Origin: Prototheca cutis | Taxonomy: Eukaryota > Chlorophyta > Trebouxiophyceae > Chlorellales > Chlorellaceae | Length of the DNA: 32,708 nucleotides | Reading direction: 5' to 3' | Assembly: GCA_002897115.2 (NCBI GenBank) | Contig: BCIH01000002.1 | Location: 1,258,904-1,291,611 of the forward strand | Shown here: positions 1 through 10,112 of the stretch, in pieces | Layout: each line of letters starts with the position of its first letter | Position numbering within the stretch: the first letter of the stretch is position 1 | Position numbers and translations under genes: made by a program | Notes under the pieces: generated by a model | What the model saw: only the letters and a program-made list of their open reading frames with translations | Told to the model about the DNA's origin: nothing | Database searches by the model: none

Positions 1-23
1 GGGGGGGGGGGGGGGGGGGGGGG
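1..23. repeat. poly-G run at window edge
   Basis: The window opens with 23 consecutive G. The far edge ends in a poly-C run, which is the same kind of tract on the other strand. It is either a genuine homopolymer that stopped the assembly or a base-calling artefact. Confidence 0.9.
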
Positions 24-81
24 CAAAGAGGCAGTTGATGCCCAACTTTAGGTTAGCAACAAAAAAATGCTCCTGCACCTG

Positions 82-470
82 TGTACCGTGCAGGGCAAAA
101 ATAATGCAACCAGCTCAGCCAGCGACGGCGTCACATCACCCCGGGGGTTCCTGGGCATCACTGATGGCCGAAAAATTCCACACTCTGCAGGGCAATAGGA
201 AGGTGGACCATTTCAATGATGGACCACCGAGTTGCAACAAGTGTCGTGCCAGGTTCAATGTCCAGGACCTTTAAACCTCCTTGCACGACCTGTCCTACTG
301 CCAGGAAGGAACCCAACCCATCCTCTGAGCGGCATGGCCAGGGAATGCGGTTCAACAGGCGATTTGTTTGGGAAGTATGCCCCTGCTGTGCAGGTGGGAG
401 TCGACGAATCTCGAGAAGGTTTCGTCATTTTCTGCCGGTAATGTGCAGGAGCCATCGGGTGGGATGCCGT
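82..470. repeat. Diverged dispersed repeat, copy A
   Basis: Two blocks of this stretch (about 82-232 and 283-430) match, in the same order and orientation, two blocks of the stretch at 2277-2920, by eye with only scattered mismatches. Shared landmarks include the strings gcaaaaataatgcaacc, catcactgatggccgaaaa and gtgcaggtgggagtcgac. Between the blocks this copy has about 50 bases where the other has about 290. No intact reading frame, terminal inverted repeat or target-site duplication is visible. It looks like a decayed transposable element shortened by an internal deletion. Confidence 0.75.
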
Positions 471-576
471 GCGCGCCGGGCCAGGGGCCCTCGCACTCGT
501 GGAGAAAACCCTGACCACAGTCAGGAACAACCCACTCTCGTGGCAGCATCCTAATGCACAGCTTCACCGCAGGCGC

Positions 577-2058
577 TCAAATCTTCCTGACTGCTCTGTT
601 TAGGTTGCCGATGTTGTCGTGCACCTGCACCGTCTTTTGTGGGAGCCTATCCAGCTGCTTGTCCTGAGCCTTGAGCTCATCAGCCATCCCCTGTTATTGT
701 ATGTTGAGGATGACTCTTTGGCCTCAGTGGTTGCAATGGCCATCGATCCTTCCCCGAACAACAACCCCATGCATGCTCCTTGTTCAGCCCATCGGAACTG
801 CCTCCTCCCACTCAGTGACCAGCGCCTCAGAACAAAAAATGACCACACCTGGCCTAGCGCCTTCATGCTCTCCACGGCATACCCAATCTGGTCCAGATAC
901 TCATCCTGCTTTTCCGTCTCAGAGTTGAGCTCTTCTCGGTCAGTCCCTGGTAAGCGGGAGTTTCGAGAAAGAGCCGCTCGCTTGGTGTTTTATCTGTGTG
1001 CATGTTGCATGCACCCACGTATGGACACATGTAAGTACAGATACGGACACCCAAATGCAGAGACATGCACATGCATTCCACCGATCCCATACTCTTCCCC
1101 ACCTTGGACCCCTGAAAATACGCCGAATCCAGAGGACGTGGTGCGCCGCTCTTTCTTGATGGCCTCTGCCGACTTGAACAGCTCATTTCGCTGCCCGTCC
1201 TCGTCGCCGTTGTAGGCCGGGTCATGGCGCTTGATCAGTGAGTCCACCGCCGCGGCCTTGGCCATGTGCTTCTCGGCAACTTCCATGCGGTCCGTCTCGG
1301 CTGCCGTCCGGCGCATGCGCATGCGCTCCTGCCGTGTCTTGCGCCCCGCCCGCGACTCGGGGTCGGGGACGATGCAGCAGCAGCACAGCTGCACGCAGAT
1401 CCAGCGACGCATCCACTTTACAAGTGCGCTCGCCTCCTCCACGTCCTCTTCCATCTGCGTTTGGTTGTTTTTCGGCGGTGGGTGACATGCAATCATCTTG
1501 CCATGCGGGTATGAGAGGCGCATGCACAGGTCTTCCCTCCCAAGTCGCTTGGCATGGAGATCAGCCACGTCATCATCATCTGGCCCACGAAACCCCAGCC
1601 CTTGGGGCAAGCCCAATTTCGTTTTTCAGATGCCACAAGCCCTGGAAAGCCAGCAGCGCACATGTGTTAGGCCCCGCTCGACATGGTCCAGCTGCTCTCC
1701 CTGCCGGTGGATCTCCACCAGCGTGTTCCGCCCGGCCTCGACCGCCTCGTGAGCTATCTGTGCCGGTAGCCACGCAACGTTCGCGTCAATCCACGAAGCA
1801 CGTCATTATAACGGAATGCAGGAGGGCATGTGCACCTGATACGCTCTCCATGAGCGACTGCGAGAACCTATGCCTACGGCACCCATGCCAGAGGGCCCTG
1901 CTCCCACCCCGTCCCACCGTCGCAGCGCGTTTCACAGCCGCGGTCGTGTCGCGGTGTTCACGTTTCGCCAGCTCCAAAACATTGCGCTCCCCGGGGCTCA
2001 GGTAGTCCGTACCCGCCGGGATGCGCGCGCTGTCCCCCTGTGGGGAGCCCGTCGACAT
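577..2058 (-). CDS. SNAP-25-type Qb+Qc-SNARE
   Basis: Target-membrane SNARE of the SNAP-25/SNAP33 family, which gives two helices to the four-helix bundle that drives vesicle fusion. Exons in transcript order are 2058-1918, 1757-1662, 1454-1103, 946-849 and 690-577; all junctions are GT-AG, the phases agree, and the product is 266 aa. The Qb motif (about residues 18-95) contains LVEIHRQGEQLDHVERGL with zero-layer Gln66. It is followed by a cysteine cluster, WICVQLCCCC (C99, C103-106), placed where animal SNAP-25 is palmitoylated. The linker is basic. The Qc motif near the C-terminus has EYLDQIGYAVESMKALGQ followed by AQDKQLDRL, with zero-layer Gln238, and ends in NLNRAVRKI. Length is close to that of plant SNAP33. 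The start is the first ATG giving a full Qb helix. The gene sits between two copies of a dispersed repeat. Confidence 0.88.
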
Positions 2059-2181
2059 GACGGACAAGCGGCCTGAACTGGGCGCAGACGAGGCTGCTGT
2101 TTACCAAGCACACCGGGCCATAGTAGAGTATTTTGCTCCTGAAAATCTAGAGACAATGCGGGATCTGACTGGCTCATCAAG
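2057..2181 (+). other. Possible orphan first exon overlapping the SNARE start
   Basis: On the plus strand an ATG at 2057, overlapping the minus-strand SNARE start codon in the tetramer CATG, opens 41 codons (beginning MTDKRPELGADEAAVYQAH). The frame runs into a consensus donor, AAG followed by GTGAGT at 2182. Composition looks protein-like, but no continuation exon was found in the repeat-rich DNA downstream. It may be a real exon, an exon cut off by repeat insertion, or chance. It is not assigned to a gene. Confidence 0.22.
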
Positions 2182-2276
2182 GTGAGTTTTCTGTTTTGGG
2201 GCACTGCTGCTCAGGGTCCAGTGAAGTCCGACCTTTGCTGCGCCAGGTTTGCCCGGTTAAAATCTTCAGTCTGGCC

Positions 2277-2920
2277 TGTACCATGCGGGGCAAAAATAAT
2301 GCAACCAGCTCAGCCAGCAACAGCATCACATCACCCCGGGGGTTGCTGGGCATCACTGATGGCCGAAAATTTTCACACTCTGCAGGGCAATAGGAAGGTT
2401 GGCGACCACCTCAATGATGGACCACCTCCGGGGCTGCTTTCCCTTTCTGGGGGAGGGAAGGAGCCCCGGGGGTTCCAATCCCCAGTTGGGAAGGCTATAA
2501 CCCCCCAGGATGGATGGATGGATGTTCATCAGCACTGCGGCGCTGGAAGCGCNNNNGCCNCTNGCCGGTCTCCCGCAGGNNNTNCACGATGTGCCTCATG
2601 TTCAGACNCGCCATCAAGTCTCTGTTCCAGGGACGATGCTCGCCTTTCGGGGGTTGGCACTCCTCGTTGGTGCAGCGCAGCAGCTGATGACACACCACCG
2701 TGGGAGTCTGCTCCTGACACGACCTGTCCTGCCTTTCAAAAAGGAACCCAACCCATCTCTGAGCGACGCGGCAAGGGAATGCGATCCAACAGGCATCTTG
2801 TCTGAAAAACATGCCCTTGCTGTGCAGGTGGGAGTCGACGGACCTCAAGGGAAAGGCTTCATCATTTTTGCCCTGCACTGTACTCTCTGGCACTGGCAAG
2901 CCGGGCCCCCGCTGGACCGG
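2277..2920. repeat. Diverged dispersed repeat, copy B
   Basis: This is the longer of the two repeat copies. Its ends match copy A near the window start, and about 290 internal bases (2429-2716) are absent from copy A. The internal part contains several N bases at 2573-2588 and 2608 and the remnant of a coding region on the minus strand. Tandem tggatgga units lie near 2510. No clean termini or target-site duplication can be made out. Confidence 0.72.
2537..2707 (-). pseudogene. Remnant of TnpB/Fanzor-like nuclease C-terminus
   Basis: Inside repeat copy B, a minus-strand frame reads TVVCHQLLRCTNEEC, a short spacer, then RPWNRDLMA, LNMRHIV and LRETG, ending near RFQRR. The order of a Cys cluster, then W-N-R-D, then an N-containing helix matches the end of the OrfB zinc-ribbon and RuvC-III segment of IS605-type TnpB proteins and their eukaryotic relatives, the Fanzors; the Asp would be the third RuvC acidic residue. 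The Cys spacing is irregular and no RuvC-I or RuvC-II segment was found, so this is at best a fragment. Undetermined bases interrupt the frame. The assignment rests on motif resemblance only. Confidence 0.42.
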
Positions 2921-3091
2921 TAGTGTGCAGGCATTTCTTTGGACAAACATCAGAAAATAGGAAGGCAAGAAACACAGTTTATGAAGCAAGGAGAGCGCTT
3001 GAAGGCCAATCTGCACGCCACGGCCACGCCGAGCTTCAAGTCCACGGCCTATTTATCTCCCAGGCTCCGCTCCGAGCACTGGCTGTGATAC

Positions 3092-3448
3092 ATGAGCCGT
3101 TCCCCGTCGGAGTCTCCTACTTCCTCCCAGGAGGCTCCATCTTCCAGCGAGGGCCGTGGTACGAAGCGCGAGCGGCCAGACTCGCCGCTCCCGGGCGGCA
3201 AGCTGATCGCCCAGATCAAGGAGATTGAGGCGCTGACCAGCCGGACCCCCCTGCACCCCGACAAGTCGGCGCGCGTGATACCCAGCGCCCTGCGCAACGT
3301 TTTCCCGACTAAGAAGGGACCGAGGATCGGTCCCGAGTTCCAGGCGGTGCTGCCTCCCCTGCCCAGCCCAAGCACATGCCGCCCGCCGCCGCCGCGCCAG
3401 GCCCAAACCACCAGCCTAGCCACGAGCAGAACTGATCGGGCGCAGTGA
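3092..3448 (+). CDS. Small ORF with ELM2-like motif upstream of the BEACH gene
   Basis: An ATG at 3092 follows an in-frame TGA two codons upstream and opens 118 codons. The N-terminus is rich in Ser, Pro and Glu (MSRSPSESPTSSQEAPSSSE), followed by a basic KRERPDSP patch. Near residues 76-88 the string RIGPEFQAVLPPL resembles the conserved core of ELM2 domains, found in chromatin co-repressor proteins. The end is Pro-, Ser- and Thr-rich. The stop TGA at 3446-3448 lies inside a consensus splice donor (GTGAGT, 3445-3450). The BEACH-gene ATG follows 15 bases later in the same frame. It could be a complete small protein, the first cistron of a two-gene mRNA, a spliced exon, or an N-terminal extension of the next gene. 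Confidence 0.5.
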   Translation: MSRSPSESPTSSQEAPSSSEGRGTKRERPDSPLPGGKLIAQIKEIEALTSRTPLHPDKSARVIPSALRNVFPTKKGPRIGPEFQAVLPPLPSPSTCRPPPPRQAQTTSLATSRTDRAQ

Positions 3449-3463
3449 GTGCCTGCAGCCGTC

Positions 3464-6400
3464 ATGCACCACGGCACCATATCGCGCTTCTCCGCGCTCT
3501 TGCTCCAGGAGGGTGAAGAATACGGTGAGATTGAGCGAGATTGCATGGGATTTCCATCCGGACAGAGACGAGCAGTGCCTCGTCGATGTCTGCTTCACGC
3601 TCCCCGGCCCCACCCAAAACTCCCACAGTGCACGAGTATGTCGCCGAGTGTTGGTGGCCAGAGGAGATCCCAGGCGACTGGGCCAAGCGAGGCCCACTGC
3701 CGGGTCACCTCCGTCTCGCTACCTGCTCGCTGTTCTTTGACCCCGACGATGTCCGCGTGCCCATCGTCAGGTGATAACAGAGAGATTAGTGCCGATTCAA
3801 CGACCCCTGNTCCGATTGTTGTGGATGTTACTTGACTGNTTCTACCAAAATGCCCATACCCACATTCATACCCATGCCCATCCACAGGCTGCCCTTTGCG
3901 GACATGGAATCACTGGAGGCGCAGGGAGAGAGCATTTTGCTGTGCTGCTCACACGCCGTGCGGATGCGCCCCGGCGGCGCGGACGTCCCCTTTTCACACG
4001 ACCGTGCGGCTCGNGGGACCCCGTGCCCCGCGTGGCGCTTCCGTCTGCCGTTTGCCTCGCTGCACGATTTCGCCGGCCGCGCCCACGCGATGCTGGCGGC
4101 CAGCCGGCTGCCGCGGTCGCAGCATCGAGCGGCACTGGCGGAGCTGTCGGCCGCGCAGGACGTGGGCCTGCGGTTTGACCCGGGCCACCTGCGGGGCAGC
4201 TTAGCGACGGAGCGTTTGGCCCTGGAGACTGCCGCCTGGCTCGGGACCCCCCTAGCTCGTGAGCGCGTGGCNCTGGCACTGTCAAACACTCGGTTGTATG
4301 CCCAGCCTGCCCGACCGGGGGCGGGCCGAGGCACCCGCAGCGTGCCATTGAGGGCTGTTGTCGGNCTGGCACGTCGCACCGCAGGGCTGAGGGATGTCGC
4401 GCTCGAGGTGTTTTTCGACACCAGCGCAAGCGGTGCTTCCATTGCCACTGGAAGNGCCGATGCCTGGGGTGGCGCGGCTTCAGCTTTTACCATTTTTGGA
4501 GACAGAGAAGCGAGGGAGGCCTGGCTAGCTGCCTTGCTGGCACAGCCCGAGCTCGGTGCNGACGTGCTAGGTGGCGCTGCTGCGAGGGGCGGCGCTCTTG
4601 GAGGTGAGCCTCGCTTTGGTGGTAGTGGCGGGGCCTTCATTCCCCCGAACTCGACAGCAGCAATTGCTAAACCGTCAACATCCGAGCCCGAAGCCCGGCT
4701 GCGGCTGGTGCTGGAGCCACGGGGCGANGCCCTGGCAGTGGCGACGGCAGCGTGGCGTTCAGGGCGGCTGTCGAATTTCGACTACATTCTGACCTGCAAC
4801 TTGGCTGCGGGGCGCAGCTTCAATGACTTGGCGCAGTATCCTGTGTTTCCCTGGATATTGAGTGATTATACCAGCCAAACGCTCGATCTGGACAGCCCCG
4901 CAACCTTCCGGGACCTGTCCAAGCCCGTGGCCGCACTCAACCCTGCACGCCTGGCGGCGGCACGGCGGCGGTACGACGACATGGCCGCGCACGGCGGCGC
5001 TGGGGAGCCTGCTTTCTTGTTTGGCACGCACTATTCCTGTCCCGCCTATGTGTTGTACTACCTAGTCCGCGCCGCCCCGGGCCACATGCTGCGGCTGCAG
5101 GCGGGGCGCTACGACGCACCGGAACGGGCGTTTCGCGATGTCGCAGAGACCTGGCGCTCTGCGCTGACAAACCCCACAGACGTCAAGGAGCTGGTGCCCG
5201 AATTTTTCGTCCCCAGCGGGGGCCGCTTCCTCGTCAACGCGCTGGGACTCCCGCTGGGACGGTGCCAGGACGGCAGCCCTGTGGGTGACGTGGCGCTCCC
5301 ACCCTGGGCACAGGGCTCGCCGGATAGGTTTCTGGAGCTGCAACGCGCGGCCTTGGAGGCACCGTACGTCTCTGCAAACCTTCACCATTGGATCGATCTC
5401 GTGTTTGGCGTCAAGCAGCGTGGAGAGCCCGCGCTCCGGGCCGGCAATTTGTTTAGGCACATCACCTACCACGGAGCCGTGGATTTGGAAGCACTGGAGT
5501 CTGGCGGCGATGCCGCGGAGGCGGATCTGGTGCGACTGCAGATCGAGGAGTACGGCCAGACCCCGGCGCAAATTTTCGGGCAGCGCCACCCAAGGCGCCT
5601 GGTAGCGCCGGTGACATGGGGCGTGCCGAGTGTCGACGAAACGAGGGAAGCTGATGCGCGGTTGCAACGCCCAGTCACCGATGTGGGCAGGGACCCGGGA
5701 TCAGATCTTACGCCGCAAGTTCTGGCCACGCTCCGGAGCCTGCTGACCGGCAGCCCCGGGACTGCCAGTACGAGTTGGACGGTCGAGGCCGTTGGCCCAG
5801 AGGAAACTGCCCAGAAGCTGCTGGACTCGCTGGATGTCGAGCTGCAACATGCGATGGAACCACAACTGAGTTGTGGCGATGTGCCGGCACTCGCAATCAA
5901 CACTATTGATAGAGCAAAACCCACCAATGCTCAGCCATTGATGCCCGCGGGCGCCCGACCGGCCACGAGCACAGAAACTACTGTGGCCGAGGGCCTTGGG
6001 TCCACCGGCAATGACAGTTGTGCTCGCAGTCCTCTTCTTTTGCCTGCTGGAGAGACCGGCAAGCAACCGGGCCTGTCATCGGGCGAGGGATTGTTGCAGC
6101 CTGACGGACAGGACGCTCAGCAGCACGAAGAGCCGTCTGCCACAGCGACATCGTCGCCCTCACCAGCCCCTCAATCGTCGCCCTCCCCNCCCCCAACCCA
6201 GTCGTCGCGGTGGTCATCCCTGGGGTCTCCCGCCGCTTCTTCTGCACGGCAGGTCCAGGCCCTTTCCGCCAAGTTTACGTCATCGCTTCCGGGCATGGCG
6301 TCTCTGAAGTCTGCGCTGACCGGTGCCATTGGCGCAGCGGCGGGGTCGCGATATGGCGCTCCCTCCCCTGGCTTCATGTCGCTGTTCGACAAGAGACTGG

Positions 6401-8061
6401 CCGGCGACGTGGCTTCTTCCCTTTCTGTCCGTGGGAGCGACAATGATAACGTGGCGCCGACCTTGCCTGGTGCCGGCGATGCCCCAGAACGGCCAGACCC
6501 CCCTCCTGCTGTTGCAGATGATGGCCTGGAGACTGCCACCACCCCCAAACTGGCAACCACCATGCAGACACCCGAGGCACCATTGACCGAGGGAGGAACG
6601 GCACAGCCACAAGTGGACGACGGTGCGGCTGGTGTCCAACCTCAAGTGGCAGCATTTTCGTGGCAAGCAGCTGCAACAACGAGCATCGAAAGTGCCCCCT
6701 CCCCAATTCCCTGGTGGGAAGGACGACGCCAGAGCATGGGACCACTGGTTGACCCAGAACAAGTGCACAGAGAACAACTGTCAAACCCGCCCCCGGTCCT
6801 GAGCTTTGCGGAGCATGTCTCCATCGGCTCCAGTCATGGCATCTGCGCCCTTCGGTTGGACGAGCTCGAACTGGCACAGCGCCCGGTGCCCAGTGTCCTG
6901 GTCGCCACCAATTCGGGCCAGCTCCGCATCTTTGAACTGCCCAGCCTGCGTCAGGTCTGTTGGGTCGTGTCAGGTGTGGCGCTGGGGTGATGTGCCTGCT
7001 GCTGCTAAGGAACTTTCTAGTTTTTGCCGTGGAATGCCTGTTCGCACATGCATATGTTTATGGCATCACCACCAATAACAAGGAAAAAAACCATTTTATT
7101 CTGTCTGTCTTTCTTTCTTTTGCAGGCACGAGTGGCATCGTTGTCCTGCCAGCCGTTGTTGGCTGTCACGACGATGGGTGGCCCCGGATCATCAAACGAT
7201 GCCTCGACTCGCACGCTGGCATTTGCTGGCGGCTACGACTGCGGCGTGCACGTGCTCGACCCGGTCTCCGCAGGAGTCGTGGGGGCGTGGGTCCCCGGCG
7301 ACGATGCCGTGACGACCCTGGAGCCGCTGGGTTCGGCCATGCTCACAGGGACGAGCAGCGGCGCCCTGGCAGCCTGGGACCTCGCCGAAGGCCGCACGCC
7401 CTGGTCCGCTGGTGGGGGTGGCGATGGCATGAATGCGCCGGCGCCGGGTCCGGCGTGCCGTGCCGCCGCCGCCACCTTCACTGGCACGCAGGAGGAGGGC
7501 ATCTGGAGCCTGGCCGTCAATCGCATTGGTGAAGGCGGCTCTGGCTGTGGCCCCTGGATCATGGCCGGGACCGATGCGGGGCTTGTGATGGGCTGGGACC
7601 CGCGGTCTGGCTCTTCGCCGATCTGGCAGGCCCGGCTGTGCTCCGATGTGGTCACCGATTTGACCATGCTCCACAGCACAGATTGCTGCGTGGCCACCGC
7701 AGCCGATGGCCGGCTGCGGAGCCTAGACCTACGCCGCGGCGGCGCGCTGCTAGAAAGCGCGGCGCTGGGCACGCCGCTGCTGTCCCTGGCAGGGCTGAGG
7801 GGAGGGGGGTGGTGCACAGCGGGTGACGAACGTGGCGGCCTGTGGCTGCGCCGAGGACTGGCACTCGGTTTAGAGTCCAGCGGTGCACGTGCTGGTTCCA
7901 GTAGTGGCACCGGACCTGTACTGCGCTGCCCGTCTGCGGTCAATGCGCTGGCTTCTGATTCTGCAGCGGGGCATGTCCTGGTTGGCACTGAAGGTGGCAT
8001 GCTGAGCCGTCTGGCTGTCCGGACACCTTCCGGTGGGGCTTGGGGCGAGCCTGGTGCCTGA
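3464..8061 (+). CDS. FAN/NSMAF-like GRAM/PH-BEACH-WD40 protein
   Basis: Relative of NSMAF (FAN), a cytosolic BEACH scaffold that links receptors to membrane lipid and trafficking events in animals. Exons are 3464-3524, 3629-3770, 3888-6954 and 7126-8061, with phases in agreement and a product of 1401 aa. Exon 1 has RFSALLLQEGEEY, and exon 2 has HLRLATCSLFFDPDDVRVPI, both matching the FAN N-terminus. The BEACH domain spans about residues 360-640 (NFDYILTCNLAAGRSFNDLA, QYPVFPWILSDYTSQTLDL, TFRDLSKPVAALN, HYSCPAYVLYYLVR, LHHWIDLVFGVKQRG). A low-complexity linker of about 400 residues, rich in Ser, Pro and Ala, separates it from a C-terminal WD40 propeller with strands such as LVATNSGQLRIFELPSL and TSSGALAAWDL. 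The linker makes it much longer than animal FAN (about 917 aa). Several N bases fall in exon 3. A TGTAA signal lies about 100 bases after the stop. Confidence 0.9.
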
Positions 8062-8162
8062 GCCACAAAGCCAGGCGGATTTCAGCATCTCCAAGTGATG
8101 CTGTGCTTGAAGCAATGGCATCGTCATATCAATGCCGTTGATTGACAATCGGTCCTCTTCCA

Positions 8163-8167
8163 TGTAA
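8163..8167 (+). terminator. TGTAA polyadenylation signal
   Basis: TGTAA, the usual green-algal polyadenylation signal, lies about 100 bases after the stop codon of the BEACH-WD40 gene and before the first GST gene. The distance is typical of an algal 3' UTR. Confidence 0.5.
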
Positions 8168-8417
8168 CGCTGCTCTCTGTGCCAGAGACGTTAGCCTGCC
8201 GTTGCTGGTACGTGACCATTGCGTGATCTAACCCGGCCCGGCCGTCATCCCCCCATCTCGAGTACCGGACAAATAGGCAGACAACCACGCCAGGAAGCCA
8301 GAGCCAAACTCGGATCACAAAGTTGCCAAGTGTCATTGCATGTCTGGATTTGTTGCCAGGCGCTTGGCAACCTGGTATCCAAGAGCTGTCGCGACCCAAA
8401 AGTTTCGTCGGCACATC

Positions 8418-10112
8418 ATGACCGCCTCCAAGGTCGTTCATTGGGACTCCAAGACCTGCCCCTTTGCGCAGCGGTATGCTGCGATCTGGGCTGGTGTGTG
8501 ACTGATCGTGATGTGCATCCATGGTTCTGCGGCTCATCGGGCGAAGCAAGCTCGAAACCGAGCCGAGAGTCGTAACCCTCCCACCCGGAATCAGGTCGTG
8601 GATCACACTGATTGAGAAGCACGTGCCTTACGAGATCCGCGAAGGTAAAGGTCGTTTGAAAATCACAACAAGCACATCAGGATCATGCAATGATTCCAAT
8701 CCAATACAACCTTGAGATGCTCAATCCTGCCTCCTGCAGTGGACCTGAGCAACAAGGACGCGGAGTTTGTGGGTATGTTGGTGAATTGTGAATGAACTGG
8801 ATGGGGGACTTGTGTAGAGGCAGCAGGCAAAACGCTGGAAAATGAGTGCAAGTCTCCTGCTGTATTGCACAGCCTGCGACATCAAGATACGTCAACTGCC
8901 GACTGAAAGCCTGTGCCACGCGTGTCCTGATAACCACTGCTTGCAGCCAAGTACGCCAGCATCCACCCTGACCCCGCGGCTCCGGCCAAGGTCCCCATTC
9001 TTCAAGACACCGATGGCACCGAACTGATTGAGAGTCTCGTCGTTGCCCGGTACCTTGACAATAGGTACCCCGAGCCGGCACTCCTGCCCAAGGACCCTGC
9101 TGCCATCGCCAAGGTGCCCACAGGGTTGGGATCCTCTTGCCCAAGGAGGGAGAATTTGGGGGAGATTCTGTTATGCACCACTGTCACCATGCCATGCATG
9201 CGACAATGAGATGGCTTTTTTATGGCATGTGTAATGCAAAGATGTGTGTGGGTTGACTCTTTCAATGAGAAACCCTAATTGCCTCCGAGGTGTGTTTGGG
9301 GATTACATCACAAAGGACCCCCCATGCCTGCTCATTCGCCCGCGCCTCACTGTCCACTGCTGCAGGTCGAGCTGTTTATCGAGCTCTTCCCCATTTTTGC
9401 AAAGACTTTTGCCACCCTCAAGGCCGACACTCGGGCCAGTGTCGAAGAAGCCAAGCAGGGCGTCATTGAGGCCCTCAAGGTGCGATGAGGGCATGTGCGT
9501 GTTGGCATTCATTGCTGCTAAAGTGCGCGGTTTCCAGGCCCCCAAGGGTGGTACTCCTCCTGCCCGGGCTGTGAAGCGGGTCGTGGGCGACGGGTCGCCC
9601 GGTTTTCCATGTCTCTCCGCCCCAAATCTGCCGGCACCCACGCCCTCCTCACCGACAACCCAACGACTGTGCAGCAAACGGAGACGCTGTTGACGAGGCT
9701 GGGAAGCACCGAGGGTGGCAGCTACTTCCTGGGGGGCCAGTACTCGCTGGCTGACGTGGCGACGTCCACGCTGACGCACCGTGCCATCATCATCCTCAAG
9801 TCTGCCCGGGACTTTGATGTGCATGCTGTCCTCAAGGAGCACAAGCTCGACAGGTGCGCGTGTGTGTGTGGGTGGGTGGCATGGGGGGTTTGAAGCGCAT
9901 GGGCATATGGGAGGGAGACTGTGCTTTCAGCAATGACTCAACAGCCCTCCTTCCAGCGTTTATCTGCAGCCAATCTCCCCCAACACACACACGACAGGAC
10001 CGCGGCATGGATTGAGGCTGTGCTCAGCCGGCCCTCCTTCGTCGAAAGCGCGCCCTCGGAGGAGGCGGTAGTCAATGGGGTGGCCAAGTTTGTTGCCCCG
10101 ATCAAGGATTGA
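8418..10112 (+). CDS. Glutathione S-transferase, Cys type (lambda/omega-like), copy 1
   Basis: Cytosolic-fold glutathione transferase. Seven exons: 8418-8473, 8595-8644, 8740-8772, 8947-9113, 9366-9479, 9675-9853 and 9998-10112; product 237 aa. The thioredoxin-like domain (residues 1 to about 95) has TCPFAQRSWITL with catalytic Cys14, the cis-Pro loop AKVPIL and the Glu-Ser motif ELIES that binds the glutathione gamma-glutamyl group. The helical domain ends in KFVAPIKD and has YFLGGQYSLADV, the usual N-capping region. A CPFAQR motif is typical of plant lambda and DHAR or omega GSTs, which act as thiol transferases (deglutathionylation, dehydroascorbate or quercetin-conjugate reduction) rather than classic conjugating enzymes. 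A tandem copy follows, and glutathione synthetase lies about 7 kb downstream. No transit peptide is seen, so it is probably cytosolic. Confidence 0.92.

Noticed and set aside
1553..1616. Extra SNARE exon candidate (frame with DDDDVADLHAKRLG)
   Set aside because: Joining exon 2 directly to the exon at 1454 gives continuous heptads matching SNAP-25; the extra piece has no good donor in the needed phase.
3525..3628. Coding continuation through the first BEACH-gene intron (frame with AWDFHPDRDEQ)
   Set aside because: Looks protein-like, but the spliced alternative restores the FAN N-terminal motif in phase, so it is treated as intron; it could still be an exon of the upstream ORF.
3828..4640. 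Minus-strand 270-codon frame
   Set aside because: Mirror of the BEACH gene exon, whose plus-strand translation matches a known family.
7233..8066. Minus-strand 277-codon frame
   Set aside because: Antisense to the WD40 exon; Ser- and Pro-rich without domain signature.
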